Assembly (NCBI RefSeq): GCF_003049735.1
Contig: NZ_PIRM01000001.1
Coordinates: 372,001 to 436,000, forward strand
Reading direction: 5' to 3'
DNA length: 64,000 nt
Source: Campylobacter concisus
GTDB taxonomy: Bacteria; Campylobacterota; Campylobacteria; Campylobacterales; Campylobacteraceae
In this document: positions 55,241-64,000 of the stretch, piece by piece
How positions within the stretch are numbered: the stretch's first letter is position 1
Layout: each line of letters starts with the position of its first letter
Position numbers and translations under genes: made by a program
Notes under the pieces: generated by a model
What the model was told of the DNA's origin: nothing
Database searches by the model: none
The model's input: the letters and a program-made list of their open reading frames with translations, nothing else

Positions 55241-56164
55241 TTATGCTCTTAGTTTATAAAATTTTACCCCAGCAACATCGGCTAGATAAACCACATCTTG
55301 TTGCAAGAGCTTGTTTAAAATTTGCTTTGAGTGTTCTGAGAAATTTTCTTCAATATTTGCAATAGTTTGCGGACGACGCCTTAGCATTTCTAGAATTTCA
55401 TCTTCACTAAAGTTATACTTTTGCTCTATTTTGTGAGCTTTAGCTATATTAACCGGTACGCCACTTATCTGCTTAGCTAGCTCCTCTAGTTTTTTGGCGT
55501 CTACACCCTTTACATTATAGGCTGGCGGACGATCTATCGTGCCAATATCCACTCGGTGCGGAGCTATCTCATTTATCGCAGCATTGAGTGCTATAAATTC
55601 CTCTTCTTTGTCGTTAAATCCAGCCACGACTAAAATTTCAAGCACAAGCTCGCCCTTAAATTCCTTACGAAATTTAGCCATAGCTTTTATGAGATCGCTA
55701 ACTTCTACGCCGCTTTTGTTGCGGTCTATCTTTTTAAAAGTACTTTGCACCGCACTATCAAGGCTAAATTTCGCTATATCAAGCCCATGTAGTGCTTCAC
55801 AAATTTTTGGATCACGCACGCCTGAGCCATTACTCAAAATGAGTGTTTTTGCGCTACCTTTTAGTTCATTTACTTTTGCTATCAGCTCTTTTAAGTATGG
55901 GTAAAGAGTTGGTTCGCCATTTGCCGTAAGTGTGATGACATCGATGTTTTGATGAGTTTTTAATGCTTCTTTTAAATCGTTTATGATCTCATCAACGCTT
56001 GGCGGATTTTCTATTGTTTCAACAGTCTTTGCGCCACTTAGCTCGCAATAAACACAGTCAAAATTACATGATTTTTGTTTAGGGCTTAGATCTATACCAA
56101 GGCTCATGCCAAAACGGCGAGAATTTATCGGTCCAAAGACGATGCAAGGCTTGCTACCTTGCAC
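55241..56164 (-). CDS. Radical SAM protein (COG0731-like)
   Basis: 307 residues with a GTG start at 56164 that overlaps hemE by 11 bases. Radical SAM triad CNFDCVYC near residue 33-40, preceded by [18 protein letters not shown] (in parts), followed by [22 protein letters not shown], and [17 protein letters not shown]. This resembles the archaeal TYW1-like/COG0731 family of Fe-S oxidoreductases; the C-terminal ~60 residues look like a winged helix ([22 protein letters not shown]). Substrate unknown. It lies between hemE and pdxY in one operon. Confidence 0.8.
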   Translation of the reverse strand: MQGSKPCIVFGPINSRRFGMSLGIDLSPKQKSCNFDCVYCELSGAKTVETIENPPSVDEIINDLKEALKTHQNIDVITLTANGEPTLYPYLKELIAKVNELKGSAKTLILSNGSGVRDPKICEALHGLDIAKFSLDSAVQSTFKKIDRNKSGVEVSDLIKAMAKFRKEFKGELVLEILVVAGFNDKEEEFIALNAAINEIAPHRVDIGTIDRPPAYNVKGVDAKKLEELAKQISGVPVNIAKAHKIEQKYNFSEDEILEMLRRRPQTIANIEENFSEHSKQILNKLLQQDVVYLADVAGVKFYKLRA

Positions 56165-57176
56165 TTTTTGTCTGTACCTGTTTTATAAAATATTTTGCAT
56201 TCTCAACTGGCACATCAGGCAAAATTCCATGCCCAAGATTGAAAATATGAGGCACACCTTTCATCGTGCTTAAAATTTTATCCACACCTTCATCTATCGC
56301 CTTTTTGCTATAAAGCCTTGTTGGCTCCATATTACCCTGAAGGACGTATCTTGGGCTAAGTTTTTCTTTGGCTAGCTCAATCGGTGTACTCCAATCAACG
56401 CCAAAAACATCAAATTTACCTGAAATTTTATCCAGATAGCCACTTATTCCTTTTGGGAAAACAATGACCGGAATTTCTGGAAATTCAGCTTTTACGCTAT
56501 CAACTATTTTATTTATATAGCTAAATCCAAACTCAAAATATGCCTGCTCTTCAAGCGCAGCCGCCCAGCTGTCAAAAATTTGCACGGCATTTACGCCTGC
56601 TCTTATCTGCTCTTTGACGTAAAGGATGAGAGCTTGCGTCACTTTTTCTAAAATTTGATGCAAAAATTCTGGATTTTGATAGAGCATTTTTTTGCAGACC
56701 GCATAAGTTTTACTGCCACCACCCTCGATCATATATGTAGCTATCGTCCAAGGTGCGCCGCAAAAGCCAATTAGTGCCTTATCTTTGGCTAAATTTTCTC
56801 TTGTGAGCTTTATCGTGTCATAGACATATGCTAAATTTTTAGTCGATTTTTCGATACTAAGTGCGTCAAGTGCGGCTTTATCACGTAATGGGTCACTAAA
56901 AACTGGACCCTCACCCTTTTCAAAATGTAGATCCATGCCCATTTCAAGAGGCACGACAAGGATGTCACTAAATAAAATCGCTGCATCAACGCCAAGAATT
57001 TCAACTGGTTGAAGTGTGACTTCACTAGCCTTTTTGTAGTCTTTGCAAAGTGACAAAAAATCCCCTGCTTGCGCGCGTACTCGCATATACTCTGGCAGAT
57101 ATCTACCAGCTTGGCGCATCATCCAAACAGGCGTATAAGGGGTAGGTTTTTTAAGGCAGGCGTCTATGAAAATCAT
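56154..57176 (-). CDS. hemE: Uroporphyrinogen decarboxylase
   Basis: 340 residues. HemE decarboxylates the four acetate groups of uroporphyrinogen III to form coproporphyrinogen III. Motifs: [19 protein letters not shown] near residue 18-35, [14 protein letters not shown] with Asp, [16 protein letters not shown] and IFDSWAA. The C-terminus has GNMEPTRLY and [12 protein letters not shown]. The start ATG is well placed; the end overlaps the radical SAM gene. Upstream is a hairpin and the yqhA gene. Confidence 0.96.
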   Translation of the reverse strand: MIFIDACLKKPTPYTPVWMMRQAGRYLPEYMRVRAQAGDFLSLCKDYKKASEVTLQPVEILGVDAAILFSDILVVPLEMGMDLHFEKGEGPVFSDPLRDKAALDALSIEKSTKNLAYVYDTIKLTRENLAKDKALIGFCGAPWTIATYMIEGGGSKTYAVCKKMLYQNPEFLHQILEKVTQALILYVKEQIRAGVNAVQIFDSWAAALEEQAYFEFGFSYINKIVDSVKAEFPEIPVIVFPKGISGYLDKISGKFDVFGVDWSTPIELAKEKLSPRYVLQGNMEPTRLYSKKAIDEGVDKILSTMKGVPHIFNLGHGILPDVPVENAKYFIKQVQTKSAR

Positions 57177-57239
57177 TAAATTTCCTTTAAAATTTTAAAG
57201 GGATATTACCTAAAAATAGCTAAAGAAAAGATGTAGGAC

Positions 57240-57269
57240 AAATTTTAAGCGTTAAAACGCTTAAAATTT
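57240..57269 (-). terminator. Long hairpin at the end of yqhA
   Basis: AAATTTTAAGCGTT (57240-57253) and AACGCTTAAAATTT (57256-57269) are exact complements with a very short loop (realistically a 12-bp stem with a 6-base loop). The stem reaches the yqhA stop codon. The flanks are only moderately T-rich on either strand, so it could stop or stabilise the mRNA. Confidence 0.5.
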
Positions 57270-57775
57270 TAGTGATCTCCCTTGTGAAGAAAGTAAAGTC
57301 CAAGACAAAGTGCAAGGATAGAAGCCGCAAGATATGCCATCTCAAGCGGAGTTGTGAAGTTTGCGTGAAGCACCCTTTGGAAGAAATTTACGATTAAAAC
57401 CATGACGATCACTTTGCCAAGCTTGTCTTTTAGCTCATCAAGTGAATGCACTTCAAGTACCTTGCTCTGCTTTGACTGTTTTAGCTGTGTGATCTCTGAG
57501 ATGAAAAGCTCGTAAATTCCGAAGCTAAATATATAAAGAACAAGCGCCATCAAGTATAGATCGATCGCTCCAACGATCTCGCCAACGACTTCTGAGTGAA
57601 AATTTTCAACGTGAAAATCTGCAGCAAAGAAATATTTATAAACTTCTAAAAGTACCTTGCCGACGTCATAGCTTGCGATGATGAAAAGCACGATCGCGCC
57701 TAAAAGTCCAAAAACTACTGGAAAAAGTGTAAAGCTGTTGCTAGCAAGCAAAATTTTTTCAAATATCTTACGCAA
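57269..57775 (-). CDS. YqhA/UPF0114 family membrane protein
   Basis: 168 residues with four TM helices (about 16-34, 71-90, 116-135 and 145-162). The conserved FEKILLASNSFTLFPVVFGLLGAIVLF (in parts) and VGAIDLYLMALVLYIFSFGIYELFIS motifs place it in the YqhA (UPF0114) family. No function is known for this family. It is 16 bases after asd on the same strand and probably in its operon. The C-terminus is HKGDH. Confidence 0.88.
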   Translation of the reverse strand: MRKIFEKILLASNSFTLFPVVFGLLGAIVLFIIASYDVGKVLLEVYKYFFAADFHVENFHSEVVGEIVGAIDLYLMALVLYIFSFGIYELFISEITQLKQSKQSKVLEVHSLDELKDKLGKVIVMVLIVNFFQRVLHANFTTPLEMAYLAASILALCLGLYFLHKGDH

Positions 57776-57791
57776 TAAAAATCCTTTTTAT

Positions 57792-58817
57792 TTACTCTTG
57801 CATCGCGATCCACTTTTGCGCGATCCTGACAGCATTTGTAGCAGCTCCCACACGGATCTGATCGGCACTACACCAAAGGTGAAGCACATTAGGTCTGTAA
57901 TTATCAACTCTGATCCTACCGACATAAGTATCATTTGTGTCGCTTGAAATAATAGGCATCGGATACTCTTTATTTGCTGGATTATCGACTACGACGACGC
58001 TTGGAGCTTTGCTTAAAATTTCTCTTGCTGCATCTGCACTTACATCTTTGTCAAAGTGGATAGTGATAGCCTCTGAGTGGCTTCTAAGCACTGGCACACG
58101 CACACAGGTAGCGCTAACTTCTATATCTTTGTGAAGAATTTTTTGCGTTTCATTGACCATCTTCATCTCTTCTTTTGTGTAGTCATTGTCCAAAAAGATG
58201 TCGATGTGAGGGATCACATTTAGTGCTAGGCGGTGCGCAAATACCTTTGGCTCGCACTCATCAAGCTTAAACTCAAAGAATTTTTGCATCTGAACGACAA
58301 GCTCTTCCATACCCTCTTTGCCAGCACCACTTGCTGCTTGGTATGTAGAAACGTCGACTCTATTGATACTAAAAGCGTCGTTTAGTGGTTTTAAAATTTG
58401 CACCATTTGGATAGTCGAGCAGTTTGGATTTGCGATAATGCCGCGGTTTTTCCACATAGCAATGTCACTTGGATTACACTCTGGCACAACAAGAGGGATA
58501 TCTTTATCCATCCTAAAATGGCTGGTGTTATCGATGACTACTGCGCCACTATCAGCTGCAAATTTGGCAAATTTCTCTGAGACTGAACCGCCCGCACTAA
58601 AAAAAGCAATATCTATCTCGTGCTCGCTAAAAACCTTTTCAGTTAGCTCTTTTACTTTGTAATATTTGCCATTAAATTCGATCTCGCTACCAGCACTTTT
58701 TGCGCTAGCAAGTGGCAAAAGCTCTCCAACTGGAAAATCAACCTCTTCCATAACTCTAAAAAGCTCTTCGCCGACCGCTCCAGTAGCACCAACGACTGCT
58801 ACGTTAAATTTTCTCAT
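57792..58817 (-). CDS. asd: Aspartate-semialdehyde dehydrogenase
   Basis: 341 residues. Asd reduces aspartyl phosphate to the semialdehyde, a branch point for Lys, Met, Thr and diaminopimelate. Motifs: VVGATGAVGEELFRVM with the NADP loop, ADSGAVVIDNTSHFRMD, the catalytic Cys in NPNCSTIQM near residue 130, and SGAGKEGMEEL. The C-terminal VGRIRVDNYRPNVLHLWCSADQIRVGAATNAVRI (in parts) is also conserved. It lies between flgR and yqhA; a similar flgR-asd order is familiar from C. jejuni. Confidence 0.97.
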   Translation of the reverse strand: MRKFNVAVVGATGAVGEELFRVMEEVDFPVGELLPLASAKSAGSEIEFNGKYYKVKELTEKVFSEHEIDIAFFSAGGSVSEKFAKFAADSGAVVIDNTSHFRMDKDIPLVVPECNPSDIAMWKNRGIIANPNCSTIQMVQILKPLNDAFSINRVDVSTYQAASGAGKEGMEELVVQMQKFFEFKLDECEPKVFAHRLALNVIPHIDIFLDNDYTKEEMKMVNETQKILHKDIEVSATCVRVPVLRSHSEAITIHFDKDVSADAAREILSKAPSVVVVDNPANKEYPMPIISSDTNDTYVGRIRVDNYRPNVLHLWCSADQIRVGAATNAVRIAQKWIAMQE

Positions 58818-58866
58818 CTGCTCTCCTTATCTTTTTTAATTTTCGTAATTTTACTTAAATTTATGG

Positions 58867-60021
58867 CTATTTTTTGCTTCTGGCTTGTAAAAATAGATCA
58901 TTTGGCAAAATTTCATCACCCTCGCTTAGTATCGCCGCTCTTTGCACGACTGAAATGAGCTCTCTTATGTTGCCTGGATAGTCGTAGCTCAAAAGCTCTT
59001 CTTTTGCCGCTTTTGAGAAATTTTTAGCCTCAAAGCCATACTCTTTGCAGCATTTTTCTAAAGCATCCTGCGCGATAGGTAAAATTTCGTCTTTTCGCTC
59101 GCGAAGTGGCGGTATAAAAAGTGGGATCGTGTTTAGGCGATAAAAAAGATCCTCTCTAAATCTGCCCTCTTTCATAGCAAGCTCTAAATTTGCGTTTGTA
59201 GCGCAGATGATGCGAACGTCTATCTTTTCGCTCTTTGTAGCGCCAAGTCTTGTTATCTCTCGCTCCTGCAAGGCACGAAGCAATTTTGGCTGTAAATTTA
59301 TAGGCATCTCGCCGATCTCATCTAAAAATAGCGTTCCGCCATTTGCTAGCTCAAACTGCCCTTTTTTGGTAGTCGCAGCGTCAGTAAATGCACCCTTTTC
59401 AAAGCCAAAAAGCTCACTTTCTATCAAATTTTCAGGGATCGCCGCCATATTTAAAGCAACAAATGCCGCATCTTTTCTAGGTGAGTTTGCGTGGATAAAT
59501 TTAGCAAAGATCTCCTTGCCAACGCCACTTTCACCACTAAGCATTATTGAAGCATCAGTCCTTGCAGCTTTTAGCGCGATATTTAGTGTCGCTTCAAGAG
59601 CTTTTGAAGTGGCTAAAAAGCCGTTATTTTCACTTTTTGTTTCTATTTTTTTTATGGTTTTTGGAGTCTTTTGCTTTAGTGTCCGCACCCTTTTTATCGC
59701 CTCGTAAAGCGTTGAGACGTCAAATGGCTTTGTTAAAAAGTCCTTCACGCCGAGCCTAACACTCTCGATCGCCTTGTTGAGTGTGGCGTTTCCAGTCATT
59801 ATGATGACGTCAAATTTGCCGTTTAACTCTTTAATAAACTCAAGTCCGTCCATCTTTGGCATGTTTATGTCGGTGATGATTAGATCAGTGTCGTCGCTTA
59901 GCTTTTTTAGAGCTTCAACTGCGCTCTTGTAACTCTTGATGTTTAACTCTTCATACTCGCCAAGTGCGATCTCAAGCGACTTTCGCATATTGATGTCATC
60001 TTCTACTATGACGATATTCAT
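58867..60021 (-). CDS. flgR: Sigma-54-dependent response regulator FlgR (no DNA-binding domain)
   Basis: 384 residues. Receiver domain with D8/D9 and phospho-acceptor D51 (ITDINMP). AAA+ domain: Walker A GESGVGKE near 163-170, ELFGFEKGAFTDA (the sigma-54 contact loop, GAFTDA instead of GAFTGA at 210-215), FLDEIGEMP, and the REDLFYRLN motif. The chain ends shortly after the PGNIRELISVVQRA segment, so the Fis-type DNA-binding domain is missing, as known for H. pylori FlgR. C. jejuni FlgR activates sigma-54 flagellar genes with the sensor FlgS. It lies beside flgQ, flgP and asd. Confidence 0.9.
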   Translation of the reverse strand: MNIVIVEDDINMRKSLEIALGEYEELNIKSYKSAVEALKKLSDDTDLIITDINMPKMDGLEFIKELNGKFDVIIMTGNATLNKAIESVRLGVKDFLTKPFDVSTLYEAIKRVRTLKQKTPKTIKKIETKSENNGFLATSKALEATLNIALKAARTDASIMLSGESGVGKEIFAKFIHANSPRKDAAFVALNMAAIPENLIESELFGFEKGAFTDAATTKKGQFELANGGTLFLDEIGEMPINLQPKLLRALQEREITRLGATKSEKIDVRIICATNANLELAMKEGRFREDLFYRLNTIPLFIPPLRERKDEILPIAQDALEKCCKEYGFEAKNFSKAAKEELLSYDYPGNIRELISVVQRAAILSEGDEILPNDLFLQARSKK

Positions 60022-60033
60022 TTGATCTCTTTT

Positions 60034-60426
60034 TTATTGAAGTGTGCCGATGATAGCGGATTTTGGCTTAAATTCCACCATAAATCTAACTGGCAAAATT
60101 TTCAAATTTGAAGCGTTTGAGATCTGCACATTTTTGACATTAAGCTCATTTTTTATCATCACTTTTTTTAAGGCAAAGCAGTCAAAAATTTCATCTTTAT
60201 GTAAATTTAAAAAGCCAAGGGCTGTGGTATTTTCATCTTTAAAAGCGTCTATCTGGCAAAGAAATTTTGGTTTTGGATTTGGTGTTAAAGTCATCGCCTT
60301 TGAAAATGAAATTTCTTCAAAGGCAACTATTTGATTTTTCGTATCGACCTTCGCCCAGAAGATAAATTCTTCCAAGCAAAAGGCAAAATTTAAAAGTATC
60401 GTTAGTAAGAAAAGACTTCTCGCCAC
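60034..60426 (-). CDS. flgQ: FlgQ-like flagellar motility protein
   Basis: 130 residues with a GTG start and a signal peptide (MARSLFLLTILLNFAFCLEE). The body is mostly beta (EFIFWAKVDTKNQIVAFEE, IKNELNVKNVQIS, LPVRFMVEFKPKS; in parts). It fits C. jejuni FlgQ (Cj1025c), required for motility, by position between flgR and flgP, length and start. Its precise role, possibly in outer basal-disc structure or FlgP placement, is inferred from genetics in C. jejuni. It overlaps flgP by 25 bases. Confidence 0.8.
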   Translation of the reverse strand: MARSLFLLTILLNFAFCLEEFIFWAKVDTKNQIVAFEEISFSKAMTLTPNPKPKFLCQIDAFKDENTTALGFLNLHKDEIFDCFALKKVMIKNELNVKNVQISNASNLKILPVRFMVEFKPKSAIIGTLQ

Positions 60427-60902
60427 TTATCTTCGTCTATCTTAAGCTCCATATTTACCTTATAAAGCCCGTCTTTGAAATTTTCATTCACGATCCTTGC
60501 GTTTTTGACAAGACCTTGAACCTTTGAAGTGATAGATGAGTCGTTTAGCATCGCGTCTCTTACGGTGTCTTCAGCGTTAATCTTTACGCCATAAAGCTTG
60601 CCAGCAAGCTGCGAATAAGCATCCGCCATCGCCGCTCTTTTTGCAAGAGTGACTGATTGAGCGTATGAGAGCGAATTTAGCGGAGCTATGCCCTCGCCTG
60701 TGGCTCTAAAAGTGGTCTCTTTTGGAGCACTATCATATATCATCTTCTCTTTTTTCATCACCTCTCTAAGATCGTCTTTATCGACCTTTTGGATGACTAC
60801 GTTGCGGTTTGATGTGCTAGTTGGCTCGCCCATAAAGCCGTTAAATGAGCAACCACCAAAAATAGCGATCATTAAAGCAAAAGATAAAATTTTAACCTTC
60901 AT
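60402..60902 (-). CDS. flgP: FlgP-like flagellar outer-membrane lipoprotein
   Basis: 166 residues from the ATG at 60902 (AAGG five bases upstream; the frame also opens at a TTG two codons earlier). Lipobox FGGC (Cys18 in that numbering). The mature chain resembles the LPP20/FlgP family, with FRATGEGIAPLNSLSYAQSVTLAKRAAMADAYSQLAGKLYGV (in parts) as its core. FlgP forms the large basal disk of the Campylobacter flagellar motor and is essential for motility. It lies between gyrA and flgQ; the gyrA-flgP-flgQ-flgR order is as I recall in C. jejuni. Confidence 0.87.
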   Translation of the reverse strand: MKVKILSFALMIAIFGGCSFNGFMGEPTSTSNRNVVIQKVDKDDLREVMKKEKMIYDSAPKETTFRATGEGIAPLNSLSYAQSVTLAKRAAMADAYSQLAGKLYGVKINAEDTVRDAMLNDSSITSKVQGLVKNARIVNENFKDGLYKVNMELKIDEDKWREVFSY

Positions 60903-60946
60903 AAACAACCTTTTTTATGCTTTTATTTAAAATTTAATAGCAAAAT

Positions 60947-63568
60947 TTATTCCAAAAGCCCCATATCTTCGTTTGGTGCTTCTTCCTCATCCTCGCCATC
61001 ATCTGCCTTAGGGCATCTTGCGATACTTACAACATCATCGCCATCGACATTTACGACGATCACACCGCTTGTATTACGTCCTGCTTTTCGGATGGTTTGC
61101 ATATCAACTCTGATCATCTTGCCGCTTGATGTCAGAGCCATTAGATCTTGCTCTTCATCAACCATCACAACGCCCACTAGATCGCCTGTTCTGCTTGTTA
61201 GTTTCATGCAGATGACGCCTTTGCCTCCGCGGTTTGTCAAGCGGTACTCATCAGCGGTTGTGCGCTTGCCGATACCTTTTTGAGATATGCTTAAAATTTC
61301 TTGATCATTGCTTTCAATTACTGCTGCACCTACGACCTCATCGCCTGGCTCTTTAAATTTGATACCAGTTACGCCGCGTGCGGTTCTTCCCATTTGGCGA
61401 ACCTTGCTGATCTTAAATTTAAGGCACATACCCTTTTTAGTAACAACAAATAGCATTGTCTCATCACCTGAGTTTGCGTCCTCTTCGACATTTACATTAT
61501 CTTCATCGATCTCATTTTGAAGCTCTTCAACTTCAAGCACCTCTGTCTCTACGCTTAGCTCATTTTCAGGGTCAGTCACTGGCATATCATCATATGTTTG
61601 AGCGATGAGCGCAGTTACTAGCTCGTCGTTCTCATCAAGGCTGATCGCTCTTACGCCAACTGAGCGAATGTTTTTAAACTCGCTTAAATTTGTGCGTTTT
61701 ACGATGCCGTTTTTAGTAAAGAACGCTAACGATTTACTCTCGTCAAAGTCGGTCGTTGGGATGATCGCTTTGATCTTCTCATCAGGCTGCAACTGGATCA
61801 AATTTACAACTGCTTTGCCTTTTGCTGTGCGGCTTCCCTCTGGGATCTTATAGACTTTTAGCCAGTAGAGCTGTCCGCGGTCAGTCACAAACATAAGCGT
61901 ATCATGGGTATTTGAAGTAAAGAAGCTCTCTATAAAGTCATCATCGTATGTCGTGACCGCTACTTTGCCCTTACCGCCACGCTTTTGCTTCTCGTACTGC
62001 TTGCTTGGCACACGCTTGATGTAACCTCGGTGGGTTATAGTTACGACCATATTTTCATTTGGTATGAGATCTTCGATATCGATATCATCGTAGTCATCAA
62101 CAATCTCAGTAACTCTTGGTACTTTAAATTTATTTTTGATTTCAAGAAGCTCTTCTTTGATCAAATTTTCAAGCAATGTCTCGCTCTTTAAAATTTCATC
62201 AAGTCTTGCAATCTCAGCCATAAGCTCGGCTAGCTCGGCCTCTAGTTTTTCTCTCTCTAGGCCTGTAAGCTTGCTTAGACGCATATCAAGGATAGCGTTT
62301 GCTTGAAGCTCTGAGAGGTTAAATTTACTCATCAAGCCTTCTCTAGCAACCGCTGTATCAGCACTATTTCTAATAAGCTCTATCACCTCGTCGATGTTAT
62401 CAAGTGCGATCTTTAGACCCTCTAAGATGTGGGCTCTTGCGCGCGCTTTTTCAAGCTCAAATATCGTTCTTCTAATGATGACCGTTTTTCTGTGATTTAA
62501 AAATAGCTTAAGTAGCTCAATAAGGTTAAATACCTTTGGCTCTTTGTTATTAATAGCAAGCATAATAACGCCAAAAGTGCTCTCCATCGTGGTTGATTTA
62601 AAGAGATTATTTAGCACGATATCGCTCATAGCGTCACGTTTTAACTCGATGACGACGCGGATGCCGTCTTTGTCAGACTCATCTCTAACCTCGCTGATGC
62701 CATCTATCTGCTTATCTTTTACGAGCTCAGCGATTTGCTCAATAAGCCTTGCTTTATTTGTTTGATATGGTAGCTCGTCAATTACTATGACGTCTTTATT
62801 TGGCTTTTTTTCTATGTGAGTTTTGGCTCTTAGTTTGACTCTACCACGACCTGTACGGTAGGCCTCTATTATGCCTTTTTTGCCAAAGATGATACCACCA
62901 GTTGGAAAGTCTGGGCCTTTGATAAATTCCATTATCTCTTCAAGTGTCGCTTCTTTATTTTCAAGAAGGAGTAAAAGACCATCTATTAGCTCATCAAGGC
63001 TGTGTGGTGGGATATTTGTCGCCATACCAACAGCGATACCGCTTGAGCCGTTTAATAATAAATTTGGCACACGGCTTGGAAGTACATCTGGTTCGACCTC
63101 TCTATCGTCATAGTTTGGCACAAAATCAACCGTATCTTTGTCGATATCTTTTAAAAGCTCTTCGGTAAGCATTGTCATTCTAGCTTCAGTATAACGCATC
63201 GCAGCAGCGCTGTCGCCGTCTATTGAGCCAAAGTTTCCTTGTCCGTCAACGACTGGATAACGCATAGAAAATTTCTGAGCCATACGAACAAGCGCGTCAT
63301 AAACTGCCGTATCACCGTGTGGATGGTACTTACCGATGACTTCACCGACGATACGAGCTGACTTCATGTAAGCGCTTCTGCTGCCAACGCCAAGGTTATC
63401 CATAGCGTATAAAATTCTTCTGTGAACTGGCTTTAATCCATCTCTAGCGTCAGGCAAAGCACGTCCGACGATGACGCTCATGGAGTAGTCAAGATAGCTA
63501 GTTTTTATAGACTCTTCGATATCAACAGATGCGATATCTTGGGTTAATTCAAGTAGATTGTCTTTCAT
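60947..63568 (-). CDS. gyrA: DNA gyrase subunit A
   Basis: 873 residues. The N-terminal breakage-reunion domain has the quinolone pocket GDTAVYD at 85-91 (Thr87 and Asp91, corresponding to C. jejuni T86/D90, wild type) and catalytic Tyr126 in [10 protein letters not shown]. The C-terminal beta-pinwheel has QKRGGKG (the GyrA box, normally QRRGGKG) and repeated K-x-G-x-x-K segments. An acidic insertion of about 35 residues (about 664-699, [13 protein letters not shown] and [13 protein letters not shown]) interrupts the pinwheel. Ends with an acidic [10 protein letters not shown] tail. Start ATG has a weak AAGGAAAA site. Upstream is the SseB-like gene. Confidence 0.97.
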   Translation of the reverse strand: MKDNLLELTQDIASVDIEESIKTSYLDYSMSVIVGRALPDARDGLKPVHRRILYAMDNLGVGSRSAYMKSARIVGEVIGKYHPHGDTAVYDALVRMAQKFSMRYPVVDGQGNFGSIDGDSAAAMRYTEARMTMLTEELLKDIDKDTVDFVPNYDDREVEPDVLPSRVPNLLLNGSSGIAVGMATNIPPHSLDELIDGLLLLLENKEATLEEIMEFIKGPDFPTGGIIFGKKGIIEAYRTGRGRVKLRAKTHIEKKPNKDVIVIDELPYQTNKARLIEQIAELVKDKQIDGISEVRDESDKDGIRVVIELKRDAMSDIVLNNLFKSTTMESTFGVIMLAINNKEPKVFNLIELLKLFLNHRKTVIIRRTIFELEKARARAHILEGLKIALDNIDEVIELIRNSADTAVAREGLMSKFNLSELQANAILDMRLSKLTGLEREKLEAELAELMAEIARLDEILKSETLLENLIKEELLEIKNKFKVPRVTEIVDDYDDIDIEDLIPNENMVVTITHRGYIKRVPSKQYEKQKRGGKGKVAVTTYDDDFIESFFTSNTHDTLMFVTDRGQLYWLKVYKIPEGSRTAKGKAVVNLIQLQPDEKIKAIIPTTDFDESKSLAFFTKNGIVKRTNLSEFKNIRSVGVRAISLDENDELVTALIAQTYDDMPVTDPENELSVETEVLEVEELQNEIDEDNVNVEEDANSGDETMLFVVTKKGMCLKFKISKVRQMGRTARGVTGIKFKEPGDEVVGAAVIESNDQEILSISQKGIGKRTTADEYRLTNRGGKGVICMKLTSRTGDLVGVVMVDEEQDLMALTSSGKMIRVDMQTIRKAGRNTSGVIVVNVDGDDVVSIARCPKADDGEDEEEAPNEDMGLLE

Positions 63569-63666
63569 TTTTTTCCTTAAATTTAGCTTGGCTGATTTTA
63601 GCTTAAAATTAATAAAAACTTGCTAAATAGCAAATCAGTGACTTTGGCAATAGTGCGATAAAAATT

Positions 63667-64000
63667 TTAGTCTAAAATTCTTGCTATCTGCTCTTTTTTA
63701 AGAATAAAATCATAGCTAAATGCATCTATCACAACTCCAGCGTAGCTGCTCTCTTTTAGCATCGCAAGATACTCTTTTAGCCCTATCTCAATGCTCTCTT
63801 GCTCGCTATCATTTCGCCAAAGCTTCATCGCCTCTTTGCTAGTAAATGCCGGAAAATAGCTAAGCTTCTCACCCTCATCTTCAAGCAGGATAAATTTGAT
63901 ATTTGAGCCCTCCTCCTCATAAACGACGCCACCATCAGGCTTTGCGAGCGCTTGGTTTAAAAGCACCGGAGCAAAAAAGCTAGCTTTTTTTAAAGCCGCT
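63667..64000 (-). CDS. SseB-family protein, 5' part outside window
   Basis: The frame is open from the window's right edge to the stop at 63667, giving 110 residues and no start codon in the window. It resembles the SseB N-domain: KASFFAPV, DGGVVYEEEGSNIKFILLED (in parts), YFPAFTSKEAMKLW, and a C-terminal VVIDAFSYDFILKKEQIARILD. SseB proteins are small cytoplasmic proteins; in Salmonella it affects serine sensitivity, otherwise poorly understood. It is the upstream neighbour of gyrA, 98 bases away on the same strand. Confidence 0.75.
   Translation of the reverse strand, partial: AALKKASFFAPVLLNQALAKPDGGVVYEEEGSNIKFILLEDEGEKLSYFPAFTSKEAMKLWRNDSEQESIEIGLKEYLAMLKESSYAGVVIDAFSYDFILKKEQIARILD

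Noticed and set aside
63270..63330. Possible quinolone-resistance mutation in gyrA.
   Set aside because: The pocket reads GDTAVYD with Thr and Asp, the susceptible type; no change is present.
1..64000. CRISPR array, tRNA, rRNA, IS element or prophage.
   Set aside because: No regularly spaced repeat, cloverleaf, rRNA or transposase-like sequence was found by reading intergenic spaces and ORFs. Short tRNA-like folds were not computed, so a hidden one cannot be fully excluded.

Overview
The window is a contiguous piece of a Campylobacter chromosome. The base composition is AT-rich, with poly-A/T-rich spacers and GTG/TTG starts. The gene content is typical of epsilonproteobacteria: a CheZ homologue, FlgP/FlgQ/FlgR next to gyrA, a second FtsH homologue, CcoI/CcoS beside rho, and an HP0268-type small nuclease before miaB. 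Protein style and gene order fit Campylobacter (the C. concisus/curvus/showae side is my best guess). The species call is inference; I ran no search. There is no rRNA, tRNA, CRISPR array, prophage or insertion sequence that I can see. It is mostly ordinary core genome, about 70 genes, densely packed with many 1-40 bp overlaps.

Layout. 1-1051: end of a thiamine operon (thiH, ThiE-like), plus strand. 1088-12555: a long minus-strand run read from 12555 down: Mla-type lipid transporter (permease, ATPase, MCE protein, lipoprotein), an RCK-domain protein, aroB, a MscS channel, mtaB, a protease-dead FtsH-like AAA protein, mogA and a membrane protein. 12635-14453: tgt and a compact CorA-like protein. 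14622-27337: minus-strand block with Ffh, S16, KhpA, RimM, TrmD, L19 (translation/secretion), then RluA, WaaA, a zinc-ribbon protein, Nif3-like, glyQ, an AbgT transporter, purE, a U32 protein and CheZ. 27473-31723: PHP phosphatase, glnA, dnaX. 31720-35972: ccoS/ccoI opposed to rho.

36106-37613 is a small accessory patch: an HTH protein divergent from a small outer-membrane barrel, and a GNAT acetyltransferase gene broken by an in-frame TGA. It is followed by nusA, the HP0268-like protein, miaB and a DUF374 acyltransferase. 41173-43740 is a module with the architecture of type II secretion/type IV pilus inner-membrane platform proteins (PilM/N/O-like). It is followed at once by a decayed 2-hydroxyacyl-CoA dehydratase/activase locus (43834-44390), two Sel1-repeat lipoproteins and an RclA-like oxidoreductase. 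47497-54406: another Sel1 lipoprotein, prfB, panC, rimO, tilS, prs, a DUF4156 lipoprotein and a DUF488 protein; the last two are separated by an A14 tract. 54416-64000: pdxY, radical SAM protein, hemE, YqhA, asd, flgR, flgQ, flgP, gyrA and a partial sseB-like gene.

I found no wholly new multi-gene defence or mobile system. The most unusual signals are: the FtsH paralogue whose whole HExxH site is replaced; a CheZ with a CheY-binding-type peptide at both ends; the stranded PilMNO-like module beside a collapsed dehydratase locus; the nonsense-interrupted GNAT gene; the A14 tract between divergent genes; and a glutamine synthetase whose adenylylation tyrosine is phenylalanine.
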